Of a stretch of 62,827 bases of DNA, positions 17,091 through 25,723 are shown piece by piece. Under the pieces are notes generated by a model. That model was not told the origin of the DNA. It ran no database searches and saw only the letters and a list, made by a program, of their open reading frames with translations. This stretch comes from Bacteroidales bacterium (GTDB lineage: Bacteria > Bacteroidota > Bacteroidia > Bacteroidales > JAFGHD01): assembly GCA_016927695.1 (NCBI GenBank), contig JAFGME010000024.1, positions 1-62,827 on the forward strand. The letters are read 5' to 3'. Position numbers and translations under genes: made by a program. Numbering within the stretch: the first letter of the stretch is position 1; each line of letters opens with the position of its first letter.

Positions 17091-20000
17091 ATGAAAACGA
17101 CCGGTTTTTTGCTTGTTGTTTTTTTCTTAACGACAAGCCTTTTTTCCCAGTCCCCCCAGGCCTTCAAATACCAGGCAGTGGCAAGGGACATCAACGGCGA
17201 TCTTCTCACTAACCAGAATGTATCATTCAGGGTAAGTATCCTTCAGGGCAGTCCTTCGGGTACTGCTGTATATGTGGAAACCCATTCCACAACAACCAAC
17301 GATTACGGGCTTACAGGCCTTGAAATTGGCCGGGGAACATTGGTCTCAGGTGTTTTCAGCAATATCAACTGGGAGACCGGCAGCCATTTCCTGCAGGTGG
17401 AGATGGACGAAACAGGCGGAACAAACTACCAGTTGACGGGAACTTCGGAACTGCTGAGCGTGCCTTACTCCCTGTATTCGGCATCAGCGCCGCCGGACAA
17501 TGACTGGACCGTTTCGGGCACTAAGATGTATTCTGCTGTTACGGGCAATGTCGGTATAGGAACAAGCACGCCTGAGACCGACCTCAACATATATTCTGAT
17601 GCCGATTACCAGGGACTCACACTGCAAACCGGCGACAACACTTTCAGCCAGGGATTGCGCTTCCGGAATTCCGGGGGCGCCTATTCATGGCATCTTTACA
17701 GGAAAAATGCAGGAAGCAACACGGCCGACCTGGTATTCGCCAATGGATCCTCAACTGACATAACAACGCTTACTGACAGGATCACCTTTAAGAACGGGGG
17801 CAAAGTGGGCATCGGTACATCCACTCCTGCCCAACAGCTCTCGGTAATCGGCCGGGTACGGGCAGCCAGCGCCACAGATGAAACCGAACATGCCGAAATA
17901 TTTCACGACGGAAGCAATTCGTTTTTAAACTGGGCAGGAGACGGTAACTTAGAATTTCGGTATAATAATTCAGCGCTTGCTTCCGTATATCAATCGGGAA
18001 ACTTTCATATCAATGCTGACAAGGCATATATGATTGGTGACTACAGTATTCTGCATAATGAAGGATATGCAAACATCTTTGCAGGCGCACAGGCAGGACT
18101 TAACAACACAGGCGGTTATGCAACTTTTATAGGCGCCAATTCAGGAGCATCGGGTAACTCAGGCAACTACAACACCTTCATCGGCTCCAGGTCGGGACAA
18201 ATGAACTCAACCGGCACTGACAACACTTTCCTGGGTGTTGATGCAGGCAGGTATAACACCACGGGGCAGTACAATACTTTGCTTGGGTCGGCAGCCGGTC
18301 GTGGAACAACAGGTGGGACAGGTAACGTTCTTGTCGGATATTTTGCCGGAAAAAGCAATGACACCGGTAATCATAATGTTATGATCGGATACTATTCCGG
18401 GAGTGAAACTGCAAATCAATCCGGAAATGTATTTATCGGCGATATGGCAGGCTCCAATGAGGCAGGATCCGACAGGCTGTATATTGAAAATTCAAATAGT
18501 TCCAGCCCGCTGATCTGGGGGGATTTCAATTCCGATCTGGTCAACATAAATGGTAAACTTGGCATTGGAACTTCCTCCCCGGAACAGGACCTGTCCGTTA
18601 TTGGCGTGGTAAGGGGGGCAAACAGTGCGGATGAATCAGAGTATGTCGAGATGAGCCACAATGGCAACAATGGCTATCTGAACTGGAACGGTGACGGCAA
18701 CTTCGATATCAGGTGTAGCGATACAACCCTTGCGATGGTAAGCAGGGGGGATACAAGTTTATATGTTCCCAGGGCAAATAATGATTATGGTTCCGGCAAA
18801 TCCGGCATTTTCGGATACAGGTACGGTGGTTCCCAGATTGCAAACGGAGGCAGTGCATGGAATGAAACAGGAATAGATGCAGCAGTGAAAGGATACAGCA
18901 ACTATGGAAATAATTATTCGGCAGGTATTGCAGGTTACAGCAACCTCGATTTTGCCAAAAGCGCTGCCATCGTAGGCGCCAAAAATGATGCAACAGTGAA
19001 AGGATTCTTAGCTTACAAGGATGACAGCAATAAAGAATGGGCCGGGTATTTCGACGGAGATATCAAATTTACAGGGGTCATCTCCGGAGACGGATCAGGT
19101 CTGACCAATATTCCCGGTGACAATGACTGGACTGTTTCGGGGAATAATATATATTCATCTCTTACAGGGAATGTCGGGATCGGGACGACATCACCCGATC
19201 AGAAACTTTCGGTAATTGGCAGGGTAAGGGCGGCCAATGCTGCAGATGAAACCGAATACGCCGAAATTTACCATAATGGAAACCTGGCCTTCCTGAATTG
19301 GGCAGGGGATGGTAATTTTGATATAAGAAACAACAACTATACCCTTGCCACAGTGAGTTCAGGAGATGTCACATTATATATTCCGAGGGTGCACAATGGA
19401 TTAAGCACCGGGAATTCATGCCTTTACGCTTACAGGACAGGATATTCAGGCGGTGACTCCTGGAGTGCTACGGCTATTGACGCCGGCATAAAGGCTTACT
19501 GTGAAAACGGGAATTGGTATACGGCCGGTATTGCCGGTTTCAACAACCTTTACGGCCCCAGAACTGCTGCCATTATGGGCGCCAAAAATGACGGAACGGT
19601 TAGGGGGTATCTGGCCTATAAGGATGAGGGTTATGTCACCTGGGCGGGATACTTCGACGGGAATATTAAAGTTACAGGAACAATCACAGGAAACGGTTCA
19701 GGCCTTACGAATGTTCCTGACGACAACGACTGGACTATTTCGGGCAATAACATGTATTCTGCCGTTTCCGGCAACGTCGGTATCGGTACAACATCTCCGG
19801 AAACCGACCTGACGATCTATTCCAATGCCAACAACGAGGGATTGACACTGCAAACCAGCAGCAACCAGTATAACCAGGGGATACGCTTCAGGAACGGTGG
19901 AGGACCCTATACATGGCATATCTACAAAAAGGACCAGGGAAATGACAATGCCGACCTGATTTTTGCAAGTGGTCCCAATTCGTTGGTCTCCTCTATGACA

Positions 20001-21194
20001 AACAGGGTTGCATTCAGATACAACGGGAAAGTGGGAATAGGCACCATCACTCCGGCCCAACAACTCTCGGTGATCGGTTACGTCAGGGCGGCCAATGCAG
20101 CGAATGAAGCTGAATATTCAGAAATATATCACACCGGCAGCAATGCCATTTTAAACTGGGCGGGTGATGGAGATTTAAACATACAATATAACAATAATAC
20201 AATGGCCACAATTAGTACAGGCAATAACAGGCTTTATCTTTCAAGACCAGCTTCTGATTTCGGGGCCAATAAAACCTGCCTGTACGGATACAGATATGGA
20301 GGGACTCAGGCTGCTAACGGTGGCACCTCCTGGAATGTTACCGGTATAGATGCTGCTATCAAAGGACATTGTGAGAACGGTAATAATTATACTGCCGGAG
20401 TTGCAGGATACAGCTATCTTGACTTTCCTGAAAGCGCCGGTGTTGTCGGGGCAATCAGCGGAGGCGCTGCAAGGGGTTTTCTCGCTTACAGAGATGCAAC
20501 AAACACTGTCTGGTCAGGGTACTTCTTCGGAAATGTAAAAGTGACTGGAAATACCACTATCTCAGGGAACCTTGGAATCGGAACCGCCTCTCCTGTAAGA
20601 CCGCTTTCAGTGGTCGGAATTATCAGGGGAGCCAGCGATGCCGGCGAAACAAAATACCTGGAGTTCAGCCATGGAGGGAGCAATGCCTATATCAACTGGG
20701 CAGGCGCCGGCAACCTTGATTTCAGGTACAACAACACCACCCTGGCAACGCTCGATCAGTCAGGTAATTTGAATGTATCAGGAGGATTATATGTTCATAC
20801 CATGCCTTTGGGTGATAAAAAGAATGTCCAGTGGGACGATGTTACCGGCCAGTTCTATTACGATAACTCTTCCATACGTTTTAAAGAGAACATCTGTGCC
20901 ATAGAGGATGATTTTGCCAGGCTGCTGACAGTCACCCCCAAAACCTATACCCGTCCCGGCAATCCCGACGTATGGGAAATCGGATATATCGCCGAGGAAT
21001 TCGATGCTGCCGGCCTGGATAAGTTGGTATGGTATGATGATAGCGGCCAGCCTGAAGGGATCAACTATGACAAGATTGTGCTGTACACCAATGAAAATGT
21101 GAAAGCTCTCGCCGAGGAAAATCAGGCTCTGAAGGATAAGCTTGCTGAAATGGAAAGCAGATTGCAAATTCTGGAGCAAGAATCAGCCCGATAA
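17091..21194 (+). CDS. Giant repetitive surface protein with C-terminal S74 chaperone domain
   Basis: A 1367-residue exported protein with a signal peptide (MKTTGFLLVVFFLTTSLFSQ). An N-terminal beta-sandwich (QAVARDINGDLLTNQNVSFRVSIL) is followed by repeats built around NVGIGT(S/T)SPxxxLSVIGxVRAA, (F/Y)LNWAGDGN and GxLAYKDxxNxxWAGYF. Residues about 325-455 form an array of roughly 20-residue glycine-rich repeats (NTFIGxxSG) resembling adhesin or phage-fibre head repeats. The C-terminus (from about 1255) is a peptidase S74 / intramolecular chaperone domain (NSSIRFKENI; WEIGYIAEEFD; LYTNENVKAL) and a short coiled coil. S74 domains trimerise fibres and then cleave themselves off. No T9SS sorting domain is present, so the export route to the surface is unclear. 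Confidence 0.85.
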   Translation: MKTTGFLLVVFFLTTSLFSQSPQAFKYQAVARDINGDLLTNQNVSFRVSILQGSPSGTAVYVETHSTTTNDYGLTGLEIGRGTLVSGVFSNINWETGSHFLQVEMDETGGTNYQLTGTSELLSVPYSLYSASAPPDNDWTVSGTKMYSAVTGNVGIGTSTPETDLNIYSDADYQGLTLQTGDNTFSQGLRFRNSGGAYSWHLYRKNAGSNTADLVFANGSSTDITTLTDRITFKNGGKVGIGTSTPAQQLSVIGRVRAASATDETEHAEIFHDGSNSFLNWAGDGNLEFRYNNSALASVYQSGNFHINADKAYMIGDYSILHNEGYANIFAGAQAGLNNTGGYATFIGANSGASGNSGNYNTFIGSRSGQMNSTGTDNTFLGVDAGRYNTTGQYNTLLGSAAGRGTTGGTGNVLVGYFAGKSNDTGNHNVMIGYYSGSETANQSGNVFIGDMAGSNEAGSDRLYIENSNSSSPLIWGDFNSDLVNINGKLGIGTSSPEQDLSVIGVVRGANSADESEYVEMSHNGNNGYLNWNGDGNFDIRCSDTTLAMVSRGDTSLYVPRANNDYGSGKSGIFGYRYGGSQIANGGSAWNETGIDAAVKGYSNYGNNYSAGIAGYSNLDFAKSAAIVGAKNDATVKGFLAYKDDSNKEWAGYFDGDIKFTGVISGDGSGLTNIPGDNDWTVSGNNIYSSLTGNVGIGTTSPDQKLSVIGRVRAANAADETEYAEIYHNGNLAFLNWAGDGNFDIRNNNYTLATVSSGDVTLYIPRVHNGLSTGNSCLYAYRTGYSGGDSWSATAIDAGIKAYCENGNWYTAGIAGFNNLYGPRTAAIMGAKNDGTVRGYLAYKDEGYVTWAGYFDGNIKVTGTITGNGSGLTNVPDDNDWTISGNNMYSAVSGNVGIGTTSPETDLTIYSNANNEGLTLQTSSNQYNQGIRFRNGGGPYTWHIYKKDQGNDNADLIFASGPNSLVSSMTNRVAFRYNGKVGIGTITPAQQLSVIGYVRAANAANEAEYSEIYHTGSNAILNWAGDGDLNIQYNNNTMATISTGNNRLYLSRPASDFGANKTCLYGYRYGGTQAANGGTSWNVTGIDAAIKGHCENGNNYTAGVAGYSYLDFPESAGVVGAISGGAARGFLAYRDATNTVWSGYFFGNVKVTGNTTISGNLGIGTASPVRPLSVVGIIRGASDAGETKYLEFSHGGSNAYINWAGAGNLDFRYNNTTLATLDQSGNLNVSGGLYVHTMPLGDKKNVQWDDVTGQFYYDNSSIRFKENICAIEDDFARLLTVTPKTYTRPGNPDVWEIGYIAEEFDAAGLDKLVWYDDSGQPEGINYDKIVLYTNENVKALAEENQALKDKLAEMESRLQILEQESAR
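18070..18450 (+). repeat. Head-like glycine-rich repeats in the S74 protein
   Basis: About seven tandem units of roughly 19-21 codons with the pattern N-T-F-(I/L)-G-x-x-(S/A)-G-x-x-N-x-x-G. Examples are NTFIGSRSG, NTFLGVDAG, NTLLGSAAG, NVLVGYFAG, NVMIGYYSG and NVFIGDMAG. Sequence identity is low at DNA level but the period is clear at protein level. Confidence 0.8.
18590..20606 (+). repeat. Long internal repeats (about 180-205 codons) in the S74 protein
   Basis: Three consecutive units start at LSVIG (about 18590, 19205 and 20062). Each carries EYxEIxHxGN, LNWxGDG, TGIDAAxKG, NYxAGIAGY and GFLAYKD. A partial unit begins at about 17838 and a fifth at about 20607. The second unit carries an extra 80-codon insert (ETDLTIYSNAN...), which also appears near 17580. 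The mosaic suggests expansion by unequal recombination. Confidence 0.75.
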
Positions 21195-21334
21195 CGTATT
21201 CAGCATCACCAATAAAATACAAAGCGGACACTCTGTTTAACGTAAACCGGAAATACCGGTAGTTCTGCCAGGGACGACATACGGGTAAGTCCGCGCTTCA
21301 GTTCAGGGCAGGGAAAAAAAAGTAGCAGAAAGTT

Positions 21335-22561
21335 CTACTGCGCCCCTCCGGCCAGCCATTTTTCCGGATCGAGTAAGGTTTTGCCCTTCCACAGCTCGAA
21401 ATGGAGTTCAGTTTTCATATCTTTGACATTGGTGTAGATCCTGCCGATTTCCTTTTTGATGGTGATAGGATCGTCTTTTTCCACATATACCTCATCCAGA
21501 TTGGAATACACGGTGAGGTATTCACCGTGCCTTACCATCACCACATAATTATAATTGGGAATGGACATCACTCTGGTGACCACTCCTGCAAAAACTGCAC
21601 GGGCTTTGGTATTGGCCGAAGCGAGGATATTGATGCCGTTGTTTTTAGTTTTCACATTCTTAAGGACTGCATGGGGATGCTCCCCGAATTTTGCCGCAAT
21701 GAGCCCCCTGTCAACGGGCCAAGGCAATCCGCCCCTGTTGAGTTCAAAATTGTCGGACAATATTTTTTCCTCGGGGGTAAGGGAAAAAACTCCCGCTTTT
21801 GTGGTTCCGGTTTTTTCAGCAGCAAGTCTGATCTCTTCCTCAATGATTTTCTGTATCTCCTTCTGTAGTTTAGCTGCTGCCGTTTCCTTTTCTTTCAGCA
21901 CTGCCATCAGCTCCTTTTCCTTGTTGCTCAGCTTGTTCACCGTTTGATCATGAAGGGTTTTTTCCTGAGTGAGGTTCAACTTCTCGGCTTCCTTAACGGT
22001 CAGAAGTTCAAGTTTCTCTGCTTTGTATTTCTCCAGTCCGGCTATGGCAGTGTCGAGCTCCACCCTCGTCTGTTCAATTAACCCGACCTGATTTTTCCTG
22101 TATTCTGAATATTGCCCGAAATATTTAAGCCTTCTGTAAGCCTGGTTGAAATCTGAGGCAGAGAAAATGAACATCAACCTGCTGTATGCATCACGGTTCT
22201 TATACCCGTGATATATCATCATCGCATACTCACTTTTTAAATTCTCCAGATCCCTGGAAAGATCTTTGATGATCTCATTATTCATTGCAATCCGGTCATC
22301 CACCATTTCAATTTCATCTGCAATATTGTGAATCAGTTTTTCACGGTATGAGATTTTATTTCTAATGATCGAAAGCTGGTCCAAAGAAGCCTTTTTCGAT
22401 TGTTTGGTTTCCTCCAGGAGGCTGTTGGTGTAAGATATCTCTTCTTCAATTCTGGCCTTTTCCTGCTTCAATTCTGATTTTTTGTCCTGGGACAATGCGT
22501 ATCCGGGCAACATCCAGAGGAGGACAAACACCACAATAGCTATGAAAAAGTGTTTAGCCAT
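21335..22561 (-). CDS. EnvC-like murein hydrolase activator (degenerate M23)
   Basis: A 408-residue exported protein: signal peptide, long coiled coil (about 25-250, KSELKQEKARIEEEISYTNSLLEETKQ), then a C-terminal LytM/M23-like domain. The catalytic M23 motifs are lost. The GxHxGxD region reads KNNGINIL, and the HxH motif reads ELHFEL with the first His replaced, although HGEYLTVYSNL is retained. That is the pattern of EnvC-type proteins, which do not cut peptidoglycan but activate amidases at division. It is the last gene of the minus-strand run dut-TPR-DUF4292-envC, 35 nt after the DUF4292 gene. Confidence 0.88.
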   Translation of the reverse strand: MAKHFFIAIVVFVLLWMLPGYALSQDKKSELKQEKARIEEEISYTNSLLEETKQSKKASLDQLSIIRNKISYREKLIHNIADEIEMVDDRIAMNNEIIKDLSRDLENLKSEYAMMIYHGYKNRDAYSRLMFIFSASDFNQAYRRLKYFGQYSEYRKNQVGLIEQTRVELDTAIAGLEKYKAEKLELLTVKEAEKLNLTQEKTLHDQTVNKLSNKEKELMAVLKEKETAAAKLQKEIQKIIEEEIRLAAEKTGTTKAGVFSLTPEEKILSDNFELNRGGLPWPVDRGLIAAKFGEHPHAVLKNVKTKNNGINILASANTKARAVFAGVVTRVMSIPNYNYVVMVRHGEYLTVYSNLDEVYVEKDDPITIKKEIGRIYTNVKDMKTELHFELWKGKTLLDPEKWLAGGAQ

Positions 22562-22596
22562 ACATAAGATTCAGAAATCAATCCAAAAGTAATAGA

Positions 22597-23451
22597 TTAA
22601 TAAATACGGGTATATTTATGGGGGATATTAAAAGGCATTTTCTGCATTTCACCAAGGGTGATTCTGGAGTAGTTTATAGATACAACGATGGGGACATCTG
22701 CCATGATGTCATAATCAATATGGTGTGGAAAAAGCTGTCCGTCAACCGGTTGAAATGCGGAATAACGTGCTTCCAGTTTTTTGGTTTCCTTTTGCACTTC
22801 TTTGATCCTGAGCTGAGTGATTTTGAAGGTAAGAGGGTCAAGAAAAATATTCTGAATGTACACCCTGTTTTCATCCTCCCTGTTTTTAACATACTTTTTC
22901 AGTTTTGCCCTCCCGGCTGTAACCAGGTGGTATTCCCTGCTGTCGTATGAAACCCTGAATTTGCCGTTCTCATAATAAGTGAGGTCGTTGCCTAAAAGCA
23001 GTGACTGGATGACATCAAAATCGATGTTGGTTTGCAGAAAATTGTTCACAAAATCCATTGAGCCCCTGAAAGCGGTGTTATTTATCCTGTTGAGATACAA
23101 CACTGAATCTGCGGTGATGAGCAGTCTTGCCATTTCAATGCCGAGCACAGGGGAAAACGAAACCCAGATGGCGCTGTCCTTTCTTGCCCTTATCTGCCCA
23201 TTGAAGGAGGTTTTCTTTTTATCCAGGATCAGATCCAGTGAAAACTTACCGGAAAACCAGTCGAATTTCAGTTCATTTTCCTTCAGTTTCTCAAAAATAT
23301 AATCGGCGCCATATTCCCTGATAGGTTCCTTGACAAGACTTCTCTTAGTAATACAACCGGCAAACAAAACAAGCAGGAGAACCGGCAGAAACACAATTAA
23401 ATTCTTCCGTAAAGCCATATCATGCCACCGATCAACCGGGAAGTTATTCAT
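22597..23451 (-). CDS. DUF4292 lipoprotein
   Basis: About 284 residues. The lipobox LFAGC follows a hydrophobic stretch (LIVFLPVLLLVLFAGC). The body (FDWFSGKFSLDLILDKKKTSFNGQIRARKDSAIWVSFSPVLGIEMARLLIT) matches the DUF4292 family, which has a LolA/LolB-like fold; a role in lipoprotein or lipid handling is inference. The ATG at 23451 overlaps the stop of the upstream TPR gene by 8 bp; ATG 23418 (MALRKN) is an equally possible start. It sits between the TPR lipoprotein and EnvC genes. Confidence 0.8.
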   Translation of the reverse strand: MNNFPVDRWHDMALRKNLIVFLPVLLLVLFAGCITKRSLVKEPIREYGADYIFEKLKENELKFDWFSGKFSLDLILDKKKTSFNGQIRARKDSAIWVSFSPVLGIEMARLLITADSVLYLNRINNTAFRGSMDFVNNFLQTNIDFDVIQSLLLGNDLTYYENGKFRVSYDSREYHLVTAGRAKLKKYVKNREDENRVYIQNIFLDPLTFKITQLRIKEVQKETKKLEARYSAFQPVDGQLFPHHIDYDIMADVPIVVSINYSRITLGEMQKMPFNIPHKYTRIY

Positions 23452-25216
23452 ACAGGGTTTTATCCATCAGTTTTTTTTCCAGAAGATCGGATCCTTTGCC
23501 TGCCTCTCCGGCCTTTTGCCAGTATTCATAAGCTTCGTCAGTCTTTCCGAGTCTGAAAAGTACATCCCCGTAATGTTCAAGAATGACAGGATTTGCATCC
23601 CCTCCGTTTTCGATGGCCTGCCCGATCCGGTTTTCAGCCTCATCGTAATTACCCATTTTATATAATACCCATCCGTATGTATCCAGATTGGCAGAACTCC
23701 CCGGTTTCAGAACGGTGGCTCTTTCGGCCATCTGTGCAGCCTTTTCAAGGTTTTCATTTCTAAGGGAAAGATAATAGGCATAATTGTTCAGCACGTAATC
23801 GTTGTCCGGATCAAGGGCCAGCACCTGCTCATACGATTCATCAGATTTGGCGTAATTGCCGGTCTGGTAAAAAGCATCTCCCAAATAGGTATGGAATTGC
23901 ATGAGGAGCAAACGGTTATCGGCCACGAAGAAAAGTCCTTTGGTCAGAACATCGACGCAATCATCCCACTGTTTCTTCATATAAAGCGCCGATCCTTTGA
24001 GCAGATAAAAAAGAGGCTGTTCGGGAAACAGCTCCAGCGCCCTGCTGCTTTCATCCAGTATGGCGCCGGTATCGTTCAGTTCCGATTCTACCAGCAGCAA
24101 TTGTTCCCAGTAATAATACCTGCTGCTGTCAATAGATATAACTTTTCTGAAGGCATCACGTGCCTGTTCATTTTTATCATCCTGTGCCAGGAAATCGCCA
24201 TACACAGAGTATGCTTCAGGACTTTCCGGATGTGTTTCCACCAGTATTTCAGCCAATTGACTTGCCTCATCAAACACATTGCTGATGTCGCCCGCCTCAG
24301 AATAATAAGTAATGATGACCTGTATTTTAGTTTCAATTTCAAGATTGGGATTGGAAAAACCCTCTTTCAGTTCCTCAAAGGCCTTCCCGGTATCTCCTTT
24401 GCTTCTGTAATATTCAGCCAATGAAATATGCACGTAAGGGTTTTGCGGATCGATTTCAAGAATTTTTTCATAGGCTTCCAGGGCCTTTTTTTCCATCCTG
24501 CCAGCGAGGCATACCTCGGCTAAAATAGCATAATAGCGGCTTTGGTCAGGAAAGGCCCTGATCAGCTTTTCGATTTCGTAAACCGCCTTTTCAGCGTTAT
24601 TGTCCTGCATATAAATACTCTGCTTTTTCAGGGAGAATTCTTCCGTCACCCCGAAAAGCTCCTCCAGCCGGTCATATACTTTAACAGCTTCATCAGGTTT
24701 TCCCGAATAAATATAGGCAACTGCAAGCTGATTAGCATATTCCGGGTTCCCGGGCTGATCCTGAAAAAGCCGTTCATACACTTCAACCGCTTTGTCGTAC
24801 TTCCCCGACTTCTTCAGGACACGGGCGTAAAGCAACTGGTACCACTTGTTTTCAGGAGAAAGCGAAGCAGCCTTTCCGGCATACTCCAATGCTTCTTCCG
24901 TTTCATTTGTAATAAGCATAAGATTGGCAAGTTCATACATGGAAGCCGCGTCGTTTGGATCTTCCGTGAGGCATGCCCTGAACAATTTTATGGCTTCCCC
25001 GAAGTTGCCTGTAATTTTGTGCCTGTTGGCTTCTATGAACAGGGCGGTATTGTCTTTCCCGGCATATTGTTTCGGCAGGGTTTCCTTATCATGCCTGTTT
25101 GTGCCTTTTCCAACATTTTCAGATGTTTTGCAGCCTGAAAACATTACGGCGGCAAAAACTGCAGCTATCCCAAAAAGATGTTTATATGTCATGGGCAGAA
25201 TCGGTAGTTTTTTCAA
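23444..25216 (-). CDS. Large TPR lipoprotein
   Basis: A 590-residue protein with a lipobox (MFSGC, Cys29) and at least ten TPR units through most of its length (AASMYELANLMLITNETEEALEYAGKAASLSP; NPYVHISLAEYYRSKGDTGKAFEEL; YVLNNYAYYLSLRNENLEKAAQMAERA). It is a probable periplasmic scaffold. It starts 3 nt after the dut stop codon and overlaps the DUF4292 gene, so it belongs to the same transcription unit as dut and the downstream envelope genes. In-frame ATG 25192 is an alternative start with a shorter signal. Confidence 0.85.
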   Translation of the reverse strand: MKKLPILPMTYKHLFGIAAVFAAVMFSGCKTSENVGKGTNRHDKETLPKQYAGKDNTALFIEANRHKITGNFGEAIKLFRACLTEDPNDAASMYELANLMLITNETEEALEYAGKAASLSPENKWYQLLYARVLKKSGKYDKAVEVYERLFQDQPGNPEYANQLAVAYIYSGKPDEAVKVYDRLEELFGVTEEFSLKKQSIYMQDNNAEKAVYEIEKLIRAFPDQSRYYAILAEVCLAGRMEKKALEAYEKILEIDPQNPYVHISLAEYYRSKGDTGKAFEELKEGFSNPNLEIETKIQVIITYYSEAGDISNVFDEASQLAEILVETHPESPEAYSVYGDFLAQDDKNEQARDAFRKVISIDSSRYYYWEQLLLVESELNDTGAILDESSRALELFPEQPLFYLLKGSALYMKKQWDDCVDVLTKGLFFVADNRLLLMQFHTYLGDAFYQTGNYAKSDESYEQVLALDPDNDYVLNNYAYYLSLRNENLEKAAQMAERATVLKPGSSANLDTYGWVLYKMGNYDEAENRIGQAIENGGDANPVILEHYGDVLFRLGKTDEAYEYWQKAGEAGKGSDLLEKKLMDKTLYE

Positions 25217-25219
25217 ATG

Positions 25220-25663
25220 TTATTTTTTTCCGGTACTTCCGAATCCTCCTGTTCCCCGTGTGGTTGATTCAAGCTCTTCAACTCTGATCCATTCGGCCTT
25301 TTCATGCCGGGCGATTACCATCTGGGCGATACGGTCGCCATCGCAAATAGTATAATTTTCAGCCGAAACGTTGGCAACAATGATCTTTATTTCACCCCTG
25401 TAATCGGCGTCGATGGTACCCGGTGTGTTCAGAAGGGTAAGTCCGTGCTTTATCGCCAGGCCGCTTCTCGGCCTGATCTGGGCTTCATAGCCCTGAGGCA
25501 ATTCGATGAACAATCCTGTCGGAACCAAAACCCGGTCCAGCGATCTGACTTCCACCGGGGCGTCAAGGGAAGCCCTGATGTCCATCCCTGCTGAATACGG
25601 AGTTTCATAAGAAGGAAGTTCGTGATGTGATGTATTGACGATTTTAATTTTCATACCAGCCAA
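25220..25663 (-). CDS. dut: dUTP diphosphatase
   Basis: A 144-147-residue trimeric dUTPase: hydrolyses dUTP to dUMP and PPi. All five family motifs are visible: [35 protein letters not shown] and the C-terminal [13 protein letters not shown] 25654 (MKIKIVN) is the likely start; ATG 25663 adds three residues. It is followed after 3 nt by the TPR lipoprotein gene. This dut / TPR / DUF4292 / envC order links nucleotide sanitation with envelope genes and is probably one operon. Confidence 0.97.
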   Translation of the reverse strand: MAGMKIKIVNTSHHELPSYETPYSAGMDIRASLDAPVEVRSLDRVLVPTGLFIELPQGYEAQIRPRSGLAIKHGLTLLNTPGTIDADYRGEIKIIVANVSAENYTICDGDRIAQMVIARHEKAEWIRVEELESTTRGTGGFGSTGKK

Positions 25664-25723
25664 TTGTTCTGAAAAAAGCAGTAAAATCCTGGCAAAGTTA
25701 CTTAAAAATAAGTATTACAAGCG

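Noticed and set aside
17091-21194. Prophage tail-fibre region
   Set aside because: S74 domain is phage-like, but no phage structural, replication or integrase genes are nearby and the protein has its own signal peptide.
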